Source of the DNA: Kosakonia sacchari
GTDB lineage: Bacteria; Pseudomonadota; Gammaproteobacteria; Enterobacterales; Enterobacteriaceae
Direction: 5' to 3'
Assembly: GCA_900109485.1 (NCBI GenBank)
Contig: FOAY01000004.1
Span: 186,001 to 250,000, forward strand
Length of the DNA stretch: 64,000 nucleotides
In this document: piece after piece, positions 1 to 8,865 of the stretch
Numbering within the stretch: position 1 is the stretch's first letter
Layout: each line of letters begins with the position of its first letter
Position numbers and translations under genes: made by a program
Notes under the pieces: model-generated
Database searches by the model: none
Told to the model about the DNA's origin: nothing
Seen by the model: the letters and a program-made list of their open reading frames with translations, nothing else

Positions 1-1912
1 TTCCTTGATTAAATGCGGCTTTTACCGCGGCCTGAATTTGTTCCGGTGTCGGCTCGACAGTCGGCAGGCTCTCTGGCCGCGTAATGTTCAGATCCAGCGT
101 GCCGCCGGTATTGATTTCACCATTGCTCAGCGCGTCGATGCTGAAGTTCAGGCATTGCAGCGAAACCGTGCCGTTAGCGCCAAGCGTCAGCACCGATTTG
201 CCCGCCACCAGCATGATGCCGCTGTCGGAAGCCTGCACCAGCGCGCCCTGCACTTTTTGGGTAAAGCCGCCGCCGACCAGTTGTTCATGTGCCAGTTGCG
301 TAGCCTGGGTATGCGATCCCGCCACCGCGCCGGTGTAATCCCGCGTGACGTTAACGGTCTGCGAACCGCCAACGGTATGCGTTTCGTCGTTTTTCACGTT
401 GGTATCAAGATTGCGCTCGGCCTGCAGCCACACCTGCTCCTCCCCCGCTTTATCCTCAAAGCGCAGGGCGTTGGCGTTATCCACCGAGCCATCTTTCGAG
501 CGGCTGAGGAAGCCCATTTGCGTCGCGGCGGCGGGCAGCGCCCACGGCGGCATGCTGGCTTCGTTGTAGACGCGCCCGGTGATGATCGGCCGGTCCGGGT
601 CGCCGTTGATGAAGTCAATCACCACTTCGTCGCCGACGCGCGGGATTTGTACCCCGCCAAAGCCCTGGCCTGCCCAGGCGCTGGAGACCCGCACCCAGCA
701 GGAGCTGGTGTCATCGCCCTTCGCCAGCCGATCCCAGTGAAACTTCACCTTCACCCGGCCATATTTGTCCGTCCAGATGCTCTCTCCCTGCGGGCCGACG
801 ACGCGCGCGGTTTGCGGGCCGTAAGTTCGCGGCCAGGCGGTTTGCTGCGCGGGACGGAAGACCACCGAGGAGGGAATGACGCTGAAATCAATGCGGTGCA
901 CCGTCTGGCTATCCGCACCGCTGGCATAGCGGTTCTCTTCGAAGTTGTAGTGCGCGGCGGTCACCAGGTATTCGCCGTTATCATTGAAAAATGCGGCATT
1001 GGTCAACTGGAAAGTACTGCCCGGCACGATGCCGATCGCCGTGGCGGTGCCTTCGATTTGCTGATGTTCAACCTGCCAGCGCTCCTGGCGGATGCGGGCA
1101 TAAAACTCGCCGTGGCCGTGCTCGACAAAACGCCCCGGCCAGTCGTATACGTCAATGCTGCCCGGCTGTGGCGACGAAGGGTTTTGCCGCGCCTGGAACA
1201 GCCATGCGTTAGGCTTGCGGAAATCATAATCGTCGAGGCTGTAAATGCCCGGCGTGACGCTGTCTTCCAGCGCCCACTGGCTGATGCCCTCTTCATCCGT
1301 GCTGCCGCCGGACGGCGTCTGGTGATAGGGAATGGTTTCATAGCCGCTGAACGGTTGATGTTGCGTGGCGGCGTCGGTCAGCACCAGCGTGTGTTTGTCT
1401 GCTTCATGCTTAAAGTGGTAAGCAATCCCTTCCAGCTCCATCAGGCGGCTGATGAAATCGAAGCTGCTCTCCTGGTACTGCACGCAATATTCCCAGACGC
1501 GGTAACTGCCGCTCAGCTTATCTTCCAGATTGACCTGGTATTCGCCGAGCAGGGTTTTGACGATTTGCGGCACCGTCTGCCCCTGGAAGATGCGCAGGTT
1601 GCGGTCGCGTTTCATTGGCCACAGATCCGGCTCGACGGTAAGCTGATAGACAGCGTAGCGCGTCCCGCTCAGTTCCACCGCGCTGACTGCCACGCGGGTA
1701 ATTTTGCCGTTGAAGTAGCGGGAGCCGGAAAGCGATTGCGTGGGCACGGTAACGGTGACCGCTTTGCCGAGCAACTGGCTGCGATCCATGCGCGCGTCGG
1801 TTCCCAGCAATTGCAGGTTGAATGCAAACGCCTCGGATAACGCCTCACGACCTGAAAATTTCCAGAAAAGCAGTCCTTCGACGGGTAACTGAACAGTAAT
1901 ACGATTGCTCAT
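1..1912 (-). CDS. vgrG: Type VI secretion spike protein VgrG/TssI (3' end beyond window)
   Basis: VgrG proteins trimerise to form the puncturing tip of the type VI secretion tube and carry effectors into target cells. Translated from the ATG at 1912, the frame is open for 637 codons to the left edge. The first ~380 residues resemble the phage gp27-like hub (start MSNRITVQLPVEG, then a region rich in FDFISRLMELEGIAYHF-type sequence). They are followed by the gp5-like OB fold with the typical WTDKYGRVKVKFHWDR stretch, the PRVGDEVVIDFINGDPDRP motif, and the start of the beta-helix (VGGSQTVNVTRD). An AGGATC Shine-Dalgarno lies about 7 bases before the ATG. The C-terminal end, where effector or adaptor domains sit, is not visible, and no other T6SS gene lies in the window, so this may be an orphan vgrG island. 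E. coli carries an rhs element in the comparable region upstream of yhiN (from memory). Confidence 0.93.
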   Translation of the reverse strand, partial: MSNRITVQLPVEGLLFWKFSGREALSEAFAFNLQLLGTDARMDRSQLLGKAVTVTVPTQSLSGSRYFNGKITRVAVSAVELSGTRYAVYQLTVEPDLWPMKRDRNLRIFQGQTVPQIVKTLLGEYQVNLEDKLSGSYRVWEYCVQYQESSFDFISRLMELEGIAYHFKHEADKHTLVLTDAATQHQPFSGYETIPYHQTPSGGSTDEEGISQWALEDSVTPGIYSLDDYDFRKPNAWLFQARQNPSSPQPGSIDVYDWPGRFVEHGHGEFYARIRQERWQVEHQQIEGTATAIGIVPGSTFQLTNAAFFNDNGEYLVTAAHYNFEENRYASGADSQTVHRIDFSVIPSSVVFRPAQQTAWPRTYGPQTARVVGPQGESIWTDKYGRVKVKFHWDRLAKGDDTSSCWVRVSSAWAGQGFGGVQIPRVGDEVVIDFINGDPDRPIITGRVYNEASMPPWALPAAATQMGFLSRSKDGSVDNANALRFEDKAGEEQVWLQAERNLDTNVKNDETHTVGGSQTVNVTRDYTGAVAGSHTQATQLAHEQLVGGGFTQKVQGALVQASDSGIMLVAGKSVLTLGANGTVSLQCLNFSIDALSNGEINTGGTLDLNITRPESLPTVEPTPEQIQAAVKAAFNQG

Positions 1913-2436
1913 AAATCGGATCCTGACATAACGACGCAAGCCGCTCCGGGCTTCGCCTGTAAGTTTAACGTTACGGAATAATTGACACGCTACCGCACAA
2001 TTTCTGTAAATGTAAAAGGACGTTATTGTCTGATTTTTCGGCGCAAGAAATGCCAGGAATAGTCCTAATCAGGTATCTAAAAACCAGAAAACCCGCCAAT
2101 TTTTAGAGGGTTAGCCACGTAGCACAATCTGGAAATAATACTTATACGAAATTTTTATGACATTTACTCACGCGAAAACGTGTCATATAGATGTTATTTA
2201 CCACCGATAAAACTCTACCAGTGATAACGTTTTCTCGCCTATTCTCGCACTTTAACATTAAAGATGAGACAGCCGACCAGAAACACGGTATAACGTTTTC
2301 ATTACCATCGCATCCTTATTTTTTACTTATATTAAATTAAGCCATTATATGCCCAAGGGCATAGACCCTACGAATATTTAATACCCATTTAATGGTCGTT
2401 AAGCAGGATTAAATTAGTACTAAACTGGAGGGAATA
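1913..2436. other. AT-rich divergent intergenic region between vgrG and the GNAT gene
   Basis: A 524-bp stretch without a supportable gene that must hold the divergent promoters of vgrG and the acetyltransferase. It is markedly more AT-rich than its surroundings. The motif ATAACGTTTTC occurs twice in direct orientation (2224-2234 and 2290-2300), and a related inverted form GAAAACGT lies at 2174-2181. These could be regulator half-sites. I could not assign a sigma-70 promoter with confidence. Confidence 0.5.
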
Positions 2437-3141
2437 ATGGAAACGTATAATCAGTATGGACAACGTATTGGTCAGGAATTTTCGGAATGGACAAAACGGG
2501 CGATGCCCGAGAAAGTCGCGCTTGCTGGTCAATACTGTAACGTTGTTCCACTGGCGGTTGATCACGCCGAAGACCTCTTCCCGGAATGGCAGAGCATCGA
2601 CGACGATCGTGACTGGACCTACCTTGAGGATGTCAGGCCAAAGGATATGACGGCCTGTTATTCCTATTTAAGAAATCTGTCTACACACAAAGAAAGAATT
2701 TATTACGCCGTACAGGATAAAGCCGACGAGCAAATAAAAGGGATATTTTATGCCGGTAAATTTGATCCGGAAAATGGCTCCTTCGATATTGGCGGCGTTA
2801 ACTGGACGCCATTAATGAAAAGGACGCGCATCAGCACCGAAAGTCTTTATTTGGTTCTGGCTTATTTCTTTGATCAATTAAAATACCGCCGCTGTGAATG
2901 GCGCACCAGCAGTTATAATACGGAAGCAATTAAATCGGCAGAACGAATTGGTTTTGTGAAAGAAGGCGTATTAAGGGATAAGCGCATTCGCAAAGGCCAT
3001 CTGACGGATATTTCGGTGTTCTCGATTACCTTACGGGAATGGCCAGCGATCTCGTCAATGATAACCGGCTGGCTGCGCGAAGAGAACTTCGACGGCCGCA
3101 GCCGCCAGTTGCATACGCTGGCGTCGTTTCGCCGCTACTGA
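2437..3141 (+). CDS. GNAT-family N-acetyltransferase (RimJ/RimL-like)
   Basis: A 234-residue protein with the layout of RimJ/RimL-type acetyltransferases, which move an acetyl group from acetyl-CoA to an amine of a protein or small molecule. The C-terminal half shows the family's late signature: RRCEWRTSSYNTEAIKSAERIGF followed by KEGVLRDKRIRKGHLTD, the region where an aligned Asn/Ala pair and the GF-x-EG turn pack on CoA. The usual start motif is replaced by a longer N-terminal part (~50 residues before LAVDHAEDLFPEW). The ATG is preceded by a strong GGAGG at 2427-2432. The gene converges on the SerC-like gene with 44 bp between stops. The substrate is unknown. A role in the neighbouring aminotransferase/ligase pathway is possible but rests only on proximity. 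Confidence 0.8.
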   Translation: METYNQYGQRIGQEFSEWTKRAMPEKVALAGQYCNVVPLAVDHAEDLFPEWQSIDDDRDWTYLEDVRPKDMTACYSYLRNLSTHKERIYYAVQDKADEQIKGIFYAGKFDPENGSFDIGGVNWTPLMKRTRISTESLYLVLAYFFDQLKYRRCEWRTSSYNTEAIKSAERIGFVKEGVLRDKRIRKGHLTDISVFSITLREWPAISSMITGWLREENFDGRSRQLHTLASFRRY

Positions 3142-3185
3142 GGTCGCCATGCGTTGGCTTACCGCGCAACGCATGGCTTGAGGGC

Positions 3186-4295
3186 TTATTTTCCGTGCTG
3201 TTTGAAACGGAAATCGTCCATAAAGTTGCTCAGTTTTTCCACCGCACCAAGCGTCAGCGCGTTATAGATCGAGGCACGGATGCCGCCGATCGCGCGGTGT
3301 CCCGTCAGACCAGAGAAACCCGCCAGCTCCGCTTCCTGCAGGAATTTATCCTCCAGCGCCGCCGTCGGCAGTGTAAACGCGGCGTTCATATCTGACCGGA
3401 AGGCCACATCTCCCCAGTTACGATAGAAACCGTCGCTGTTATCAATGGTGCTGTAGAGCAGCGCCGATTTTTGCTGGTTGATGCGCGCCATATTTTCCAG
3501 ACCGCCAATATCATTCAGCAACCAGCGGGTCACCAGCATCACCACGTAAATGGCGAATACCGGCGGCGTATTCAGGTTAGAGTGCGCTTCCACCTGACGA
3601 CGATAATCGAGAAACGCGGGCAGGTTAGTCGGGCCGTTTTGCACCACGCTGTCGCGAACCAGGACGATGGTCACGCCCGCCGGGCCGATGTTTTTCTGCG
3701 CGTGGGCATAAATCAGCGAGAATTTACCGGCGTCGCACGGTTTGGAGAGAAAATCAGAAGACATATCGCAAACGCGCGGCACATCATCACGACCCAGTAC
3801 GCGATCGAACTGTAAGCCCTCCACCGTTTCGTTGGAAACATAGTGGATGTAAGGCGCGTCCGGGGAGAAATCCAGCTCTTCGTCGGTCGGCAGACGACGG
3901 TAGCCCTCTTTTTCACCGCTCCAGATCACGCGTACCGGCCCTTCGCGCATTGCTTCGGTGATCACTTTGCGGCTCCAGTAACCGGTATCGAAATACTCAG
4001 CCGGATGCTTTTTGCCGCGCAGCATGGTCATTGGCACCATCGAGAATTGCTGCGTTGCGCCGCCCTGTAAAAACAGAATGTGATAATCCGCAGGCAGACC
4101 TAGCAGCGTGCGAATATTATTTTCGGTTTCGCGTACCACATTTTCGAACCATGCGGAGCGATGGCTGATACCCAGAATCGACAGGCCCACTTCCGGGACA
4201 TTAATAATAGCCTGCTGTACCTGGTTTAATACGACGTCAGGTAATGCGCCCGGCCCGCCGGAGAAATTAAGGGTGTTGTTAGGATTTAATGACAT
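3186..4295 (-). CDS. SerC-like PLP-dependent aminotransferase (phosphoserine aminotransferase family paralog)
   Basis: A 369-residue fold-type I aminotransferase clearly related to E. coli SerC (362 aa, from memory). Family landmarks are all visible: FSGGPGALP near the N terminus, the SHR substrate-phosphate region (~residues 43-46), the PLP-lysine motif AHAQKNIGPAG near residue 200, SNLNTPPVFAIYV, INQQKSALLYSTIDNSDGFY, and the C-terminal GGIRASIYNA arginine motif. These argue for an active enzyme acting on phosphoserine or a similar phosphorylated or dicarboxylic amino acid. It is not in the usual serC-aroA context. It lies 27 bp behind an ATP-grasp ligase gene on the same strand, so it is probably a second, specialised copy feeding a ligase rather than the housekeeping gene. 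If the genome lacked another serC it would be the primary enzyme; that cannot be seen here. Confidence 0.85.
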   Translation of the reverse strand: MSLNPNNTLNFSGGPGALPDVVLNQVQQAIINVPEVGLSILGISHRSAWFENVVRETENNIRTLLGLPADYHILFLQGGATQQFSMVPMTMLRGKKHPAEYFDTGYWSRKVITEAMREGPVRVIWSGEKEGYRRLPTDEELDFSPDAPYIHYVSNETVEGLQFDRVLGRDDVPRVCDMSSDFLSKPCDAGKFSLIYAHAQKNIGPAGVTIVLVRDSVVQNGPTNLPAFLDYRRQVEAHSNLNTPPVFAIYVVMLVTRWLLNDIGGLENMARINQQKSALLYSTIDNSDGFYRNWGDVAFRSDMNAAFTLPTAALEDKFLQEAELAGFSGLTGHRAIGGIRASIYNALTLGAVEKLSNFMDDFRFKQHGK

Positions 4296-4322
4296 GTTAT
4301 TTCCTGAGTCATAGTTATCGTT

Positions 4323-5549
4323 TTAAAGGGCCTGACCGGCGTACTTAAGCAGCATTTCCCGCATCGCGGTTTTCACTTTCAGCATGTGAATTTGCTTATT
4401 CGGGAACATCTCTTCATCGTCCATCGCATGAACAACCATTGCCGGGTCGATTTCAAAAATCAACAGTTCGCCGTCGCGCGTTTCAGCGCAGTCGATGCCG
4501 ATATACTCCAGCCCGGTACGCTGGCTGATAGCATTCAGCGCTTCGCGATGACGTTCAGCAAAGTCAGAAAACTCATTGAAGAAACGGCCTTCCTGCGCGC
4601 GTTTGTCCGCATCTTCGTACATCCCGGCATTGACGTAGTGGATCATCCAGTGCGAAGAGACGCCCATATGGCAGGCGAACGGTTTACCATCGATCAGTAC
4701 CACGCGCATTTTGCGGAACAGGCCATCTTCGCCGCTGTAATCGACAAAGCGCGAAACGAAAAATTCCTCTCCGGCCGTCTCTTCCAGATAGGCCGTAACG
4801 GCAGCGGCAGAGTCGATTTTTTGCAGGCCGTGACCACCGTGGCTGCCTACCGGGCGAACAATAATCGGGAAGCCGTGATCGGCGGCGATATCTGCCAACG
4901 CTTTCTGACCGCAAGCGACATCATGCAGCGCCTGACGGGAAACATGCAGCGCCGGACAAATCACTAAACCAGGGACATTTTGCAGCAGCAGGCTGGCGTT
5001 ATGACGTTCAGAAGTCGGGACGTTTTTCGGCGGGTTCAGGACCGGTTTTGGCCAGTTGCGCAGAGCATATTCAAGACGCAGCAGCACGGATTCCTGCTCA
5101 TCGCTGGCGCCAATCGCCACCATAACCACGTCATGTTCCGGCACCGGTGCCGTCAGCGGATTGTCATTCAGCGGATCGACGTAGTAGTAGATGAGGTCGA
5201 TATCGCTATCTTCCATCAGGCAGTCGAGCGGGATATTTGCCGAGAGATTGCCCGGCACCATCAACATCAGCAGGCGTAATTTTGTCGGCTGGCGCGCTGG
5301 CCAGTGATAAACGCGCTGCAAATCCAGCGCCTGCGCCTGGATTTGCAGGCCCAGTTCTTCGTGCTTCAGGCTCATCATCGCAGTCGCGAGATTCATCCAT
5401 AACACGGCATCTTCAGGGGCATTTTGCGCCTGCGCGATCATCTCCTGCGTGGCGGAGGTGAAGTCAACGCCCGCAATACTCATACGCAAAAAAGGCGCCA
5501 TTCCGAGGAATCGCGCCGACGAAACGCCTGATTCGGTCGTTAGTGGCAT
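4323..5549 (-). CDS. ATP-grasp ligase with N-terminal TPR-like segment
   Basis: A 408-residue protein. Residues ~25-90 look like a helical TPR pair (DAVLWMNLATAMMSLKHEE, GLQIQAQALDLQRVYHW). A pre-ATP-grasp Rossmann-like part follows (LMLMVPGNL; PEHDVVMVAIGASDE), then an ATP-grasp domain from about residue 190. Visible ATP-grasp landmarks are the nucleotide-binding strand FPIIVRPVGSHGGHGLQKI, the EEFFVSRFVDYSGEDG segment, RKMRVVLIDGKPFACHM, and the metal-ligand region IGIDCAETRDGELLIFEIDPAMVVH. ATP-grasp enzymes form an amide or ester by way of an acyl phosphate. The start at 5549 has an AGGA about 9 bases upstream. It is the first gene of a two-gene unit with the SerC-like aminotransferase, suggesting an amino acid (or phospho-amino acid) is made and then ligated. 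The product and partner are unknown, and I see no convincing precursor-peptide gene beside it. Confidence 0.75.
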   Translation of the reverse strand: MPLTTESGVSSARFLGMAPFLRMSIAGVDFTSATQEMIAQAQNAPEDAVLWMNLATAMMSLKHEELGLQIQAQALDLQRVYHWPARQPTKLRLLMLMVPGNLSANIPLDCLMEDSDIDLIYYYVDPLNDNPLTAPVPEHDVVMVAIGASDEQESVLLRLEYALRNWPKPVLNPPKNVPTSERHNASLLLQNVPGLVICPALHVSRQALHDVACGQKALADIAADHGFPIIVRPVGSHGGHGLQKIDSAAAVTAYLEETAGEEFFVSRFVDYSGEDGLFRKMRVVLIDGKPFACHMGVSSHWMIHYVNAGMYEDADKRAQEGRFFNEFSDFAERHREALNAISQRTGLEYIGIDCAETRDGELLIFEIDPAMVVHAMDDEEMFPNKQIHMLKVKTAMREMLLKYAGQAL

Positions 5550-5766
5550 GGTGGTTAATCCTGTTTGTATGGTGCATATCGCTTATGATGCGACATAACG
5601 CCAACAAACAATTCGCGGAATAGCGGCCTTAGTTGTCGGGATAACTGAGCGTAAACCGGCCAAATCAGTGACGCGGTGAATAAATAAAAGTAAAAAAAAG
5701 AGTAATACCCGAAAAATAATTAATAAAAACAATCAGTAAATAACGACACCGCTGACAGGAAATATA

Positions 5767-5829
5767 ATGAAATATTTCCGTTTTAGCCGCTTCGTTACTA
5801 CAAATAAATCGTGCGTCTTTGGGATATGA
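5767..5829 (+). CDS. Possible 20-residue small ORF
   Basis: An ATG preceded by AGGAA at about 8 bases opens 20 codons (start MKYFRFSRFV, end CVFGI) and stops at 5829, one base before a hairpin. The peptide is basic with one Cys. No family is recognised and no promoter was identified. Short frames with a chance ribosome site are common in AT-rich DNA, so this is only a candidate. Confidence 0.15.
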   Translation: MKYFRFSRFVTTNKSCVFGI

Positions 5830-5854
5830 AAACCTGAGCCTTTCGGCCCAGGTT
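5826..5854 (-). terminator. Intrinsic terminator of the exported-protein gene
   Basis: On the minus strand AACCTGGGCC-GAAA-GGCTCAGGTT forms a 10-bp stem (one G-T pair) with a GAAA loop, followed by TTTC. It lies a few bases beyond the stop codon at 5861. Confidence 0.75.
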
Positions 5855-5860
5855 GATTGG

Positions 5861-7279
5861 CTAGCGGGTTATCTGTAGATCTTTGATGGTGACGGGCAAC
5901 TCTGCGCCATCTTTCCACTGCGTTAATGGCATAAAGACGTTGTAATCGACAAGCCAGGCCAGCGTCTGTTTCTCGCCTTTATCGTCGCTCTCCATTTCGC
6001 ATGCGACTTTCCAGTAGCGGCCGCTAAGTACGCTGCTGATCTGGCGAGCCTCATCGCTGCCAGTCACTTCGCAACGGCGGTTGATCGCGGTTTTGTCGCC
6101 ATCTTTGCCTTTCGCAGGCAGCACCGTATCAAAGGTAAATTTCTGTCCCTGATGCAGCGGGAAACGCAGGTTAGTGTGTAATTCGCTGATGATACTCGGC
6201 GAGCTATCCAGGCTGATACCGCCTTTTAACTGCCCAAGGTTACCCAAAGTCAGGCGCTGTGCCTTAAACACATTGTAATTTTCCAGCAGCAGCATCAGCC
6301 CGTTGGGTTGAACATCCAGCTCCATCGGCACGCCTTCATCACTCCCCCAGATCAGAGTCCACTGCATTTTTTTGAAACGCGGCGTCGCCCACGGGTTAAC
6401 GATCTGCTGCGCCTGTTTGTCGATCTCCGCAGGCAGCGGGAATTGCGCCAGCCATTGTGGCGAATTGCTGCTCATATCCGGCAGCATCGGGCCAAGCGTA
6501 GAGGAGACGCTTTTTTTCTTCACCTGGGGAACATAAGCCCCTTCTCCTTTAAAGGCAGAAGGTGTACTCATTGCGCATAGCTGCTTAAACACCGCAGCAG
6601 TGGCAGGCGTATTGGTAAAATCCGCCGCACGGCGCAGCGCCGCTTTCCCGCTCAGGCTATCGGATACATAACCTTCCGGTGTCATATCCAGCCCGGCGAG
6701 CACGTTGTCTTTATTGGTTGCGCAGTTATAAGCGTGGACTTCGATTTTCATATCGTATGGCGCGTCATACGGCGGATCGTACTGAATCTCGTTGTACTCG
6801 AAGCCGATTTTCGCAATCAACAGATCTTTAGCGCGGATAACCGAAGCGGTATCCAGCAGGATCGGCGTGTCATATTGCGATTTTTTTTCAATGTAGACCC
6901 AGTTGGCATTTTTCAGCCCGGGGGATTTGCAGAGGCTGGCGGCGACATCATTCAGTTCGCTGTTCGGGCTGGGCGCGGCGTAACGTCCGTAGCTATCACC
7001 ATAAAAACGGCGCACGACCGCCTCTTTATCGTCGAGCATTTCCCAGTACAGTTTCACCGCTTTTTGCGTGGAGCAATCGAAGCCGTCCCAACGGTTAATG
7101 TTTTGCCCATCTGCAAAAACAATGTGATTCATTGCCGTAATGCGATCGTTAAGTCGAATCATTACCAGCGGATTTACCGTGTTGCTAACGACTTTTTTGC
7201 CCTGCCCGTCAGCCGCATGGCTGCTTAACGTCGCAGCCAGTAATGCTGGCAGAAGAACCTTGCCCGTTTTCATTTTCAT
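5861..7279 (-). CDS. Exported protein of unknown function
   Basis: 472 residues starting with a clear Sec signal peptide (MKMKTGKVLLPALLAATL, cleavage probable after SSHA). The mature part has several spaced cysteines (in DGFDCST, ASLCKSP, AYNCATN, QLCAMST, NRRCEVTG, KVACEME), consistent with periplasmic disulfides, and alternating short beta-rich segments. The local pattern of a W or aromatic, a Cys strand and a later Cys after LNDVAASLC is reminiscent of the surface-adhesin protein E type fold, but I would not assign it. It forms a single-gene unit with its own terminator just downstream. A second in-frame ATG (MKTG) two codons in is an equally possible start. No function can be given. Confidence 0.75.
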   Translation of the reverse strand: MKMKTGKVLLPALLAATLSSHAADGQGKKVVSNTVNPLVMIRLNDRITAMNHIVFADGQNINRWDGFDCSTQKAVKLYWEMLDDKEAVVRRFYGDSYGRYAAPSPNSELNDVAASLCKSPGLKNANWVYIEKKSQYDTPILLDTASVIRAKDLLIAKIGFEYNEIQYDPPYDAPYDMKIEVHAYNCATNKDNVLAGLDMTPEGYVSDSLSGKAALRRAADFTNTPATAAVFKQLCAMSTPSAFKGEGAYVPQVKKKSVSSTLGPMLPDMSSNSPQWLAQFPLPAEIDKQAQQIVNPWATPRFKKMQWTLIWGSDEGVPMELDVQPNGLMLLLENYNVFKAQRLTLGNLGQLKGGISLDSSPSIISELHTNLRFPLHQGQKFTFDTVLPAKGKDGDKTAINRRCEVTGSDEARQISSVLSGRYWKVACEMESDDKGEKQTLAWLVDYNVFMPLTQWKDGAELPVTIKDLQITR

Positions 7280-7446
7280 TCCTTTGTCAGCGCAAAAATG
7301 GAGTAGCGCAATAGATGTGTAGTGATGAGGTTATCGGCAGCAGGCAGGAAATATAAAGGTCTTAAAGGGAAGGCTGAAAGTCACCAAAAATGATAGTGAT
7401 GGATGAACTCAATAGTGTGATTCACCCATCTGGCAACGCCGTCAGA

Positions 7447-8637
7447 TTACTCCGCCAGCGCCTGCGCGCAGGCCCACGCGCTGGACCACGCCCACTGGAA
7501 GTTATAACCGCCCAGCCAGCCGGTGACATCCATCACTTCGCCGATAAAGTAAAGCCCCGGCACATTGCGGGCTTCCATCGTGCGGGAAGAGAGTTCGTGA
7601 GTATCAACGCCGCCCAGCGTCACTTCCGCCGTACGATACCCTTCCGTGCCGTTTGGCTGTACGCGCCAGTGCGTGAGTAATTCGACCAGTGACTCCTGTT
7701 CGCGACTGTTGAGCTGCTTCAGCGTGACATCCGGGATCTGCTCCAGTTGCTGCAAACATTCGACCAGCCGTTTCGGTAGCTGCATCGCCAGCGTGTTTTT
7801 CAGGCTTTGATTCGGGTGCGCTTCGCACTGTTCATCCAGCAAGCTTGCCAGATCGCACTCCGGTAACAGATTAATGCTGACGAATTCGCCCGGCTGCCAG
7901 TAGCTGGAAATTTGCAGAACCGCCGGACCTGAAAGCCCGCGGTGGGTAAAGAGCAGATTTTCCCGGAAAACCGTGCCATCTTCAGCGGTAATAACCGAAG
8001 GCACCGACACGCCGGAGAGCGCCTGCATCTGCTCCAGCAGCGGCTTATGCAGAGTAAAAGGCACCAGACCGGCGCGTGTCGGCAACACTTTCAGGCCGAA
8101 CTGTTCGGCGATTTTGTAGCCAAACGGTGAAGCGCCAAGCCCCGGCATCGACAACCCGCCGGAAGCAATGACCAGTTTCGCGGCCTGCACGCTGTCGCCA
8201 TTCAGTTGCAGCGTGTAACCCTGATCATCGCGCGTCACGCTCAGCACTTCGCTGCGCAGGCGCTGAGTGACCTTGCCTTTTTCGCACTCGGCCACCAGCA
8301 TATCGACAATCTGTTGCGCCGAGTCGTCGCAGAAAAGTTGTCCCAGCGTCTTCTCATGCCAGGCAATACCGTGCTTGCCGACCAGATCGATAAAATCCCA
8401 CTGGGTATAGCGCGCGAGGGCAGATTTGCAAAAATGCGGGTTCTGGCTCAAATAGGCCGCGGGTTCGACATAAAGATTAGTGAAATTGCAGCGACCGCCG
8501 CCGGACATCAGAATTTTACGCCCTGGTTTTTTGCCGTTATCCAGTAACAGCACACGACAGCCCGCCTGCCCGGCCAGCGCCGCACAGAACATGCCCGCCG
8601 CACCCGCGCCGATAACAATGGCATCAAACCTTTCCAC
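7447..8637 (-). CDS. yhiN: FAD-dependent oxidoreductase YhiN (HI0933 family)
   Basis: 396 residues from a GTG at 8637; the open frame continues upstream without homology, and E. coli YhiN begins at the equivalent MERFD position. Residues ~5-15 hold the dinucleotide-binding GAGAAGMFCAALAG, followed by the family motif GRKILMSGGGRCNFTN and, near the C terminus, the second FAD contact GLYFIGEVMDVTGWLGGYNFQWAWSSA. HI0933-like proteins are flavoproteins of unsettled function. The gene is divergent from pitA with 228 bp between, the same arrangement as in E. coli. Confidence 0.92.
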   Translation of the reverse strand: MERFDAIVIGAGAAGMFCAALAGQAGCRVLLLDNGKKPGRKILMSGGGRCNFTNLYVEPAAYLSQNPHFCKSALARYTQWDFIDLVGKHGIAWHEKTLGQLFCDDSAQQIVDMLVAECEKGKVTQRLRSEVLSVTRDDQGYTLQLNGDSVQAAKLVIASGGLSMPGLGASPFGYKIAEQFGLKVLPTRAGLVPFTLHKPLLEQMQALSGVSVPSVITAEDGTVFRENLLFTHRGLSGPAVLQISSYWQPGEFVSINLLPECDLASLLDEQCEAHPNQSLKNTLAMQLPKRLVECLQQLEQIPDVTLKQLNSREQESLVELLTHWRVQPNGTEGYRTAEVTLGGVDTHELSSRTMEARNVPGLYFIGEVMDVTGWLGGYNFQWAWSSAWACAQALAE

Positions 8638-8865
8638 ACCTGCATCCTCATCAAAAAAATCGTGGCGGATTGTAAAGAGTTCACGGTGGTCGCACCAGCG
8701 CGAAGAGAGGCAAAAACAACATAGCATTGAAAAATATACGATAATTTTAAAGTTTCAGCGGAATGTAAGAAATAATGTCAAAAAAAATACATATTTCACT
8801 TTGCCGACACCGCTAATGTCCCTGATAATGCGCCGCGTTCATGACCTCAAAATGGCTTAACGTCT

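Larger units (their letters stand above)
5550..5860. other. Intergenic region upstream of the ATP-grasp/SerC-like unit
   Basis: 311 bp, AT-rich in its middle (5680-5770), holding the promoter of the minus-strand ligase gene and, at its right end, the terminator of the exported-protein gene. The only small frame worth noting is a plus-strand 20-codon ORF at 5767-5829, listed separately. No precursor-like peptide gene was seen on the minus strand; the best ATG there opens only 13 codons. Confidence 0.5.

Noticed and set aside
5..1840. 611-codon plus-strand open frame
   Set aside because: It is the antisense shadow of vgrG, whose minus-strand translation shows clear VgrG motifs but runs off the window edge and so has no stop.
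5550..5860. Precursor-peptide gene for a graspetide-type system beside the ATP-grasp gene
   Set aside because: No minus-strand frame longer than 13 codons with a plausible ribosome site; the plus-strand 20-codon ORF is oppositely oriented and lacks a repetitive acidic core.
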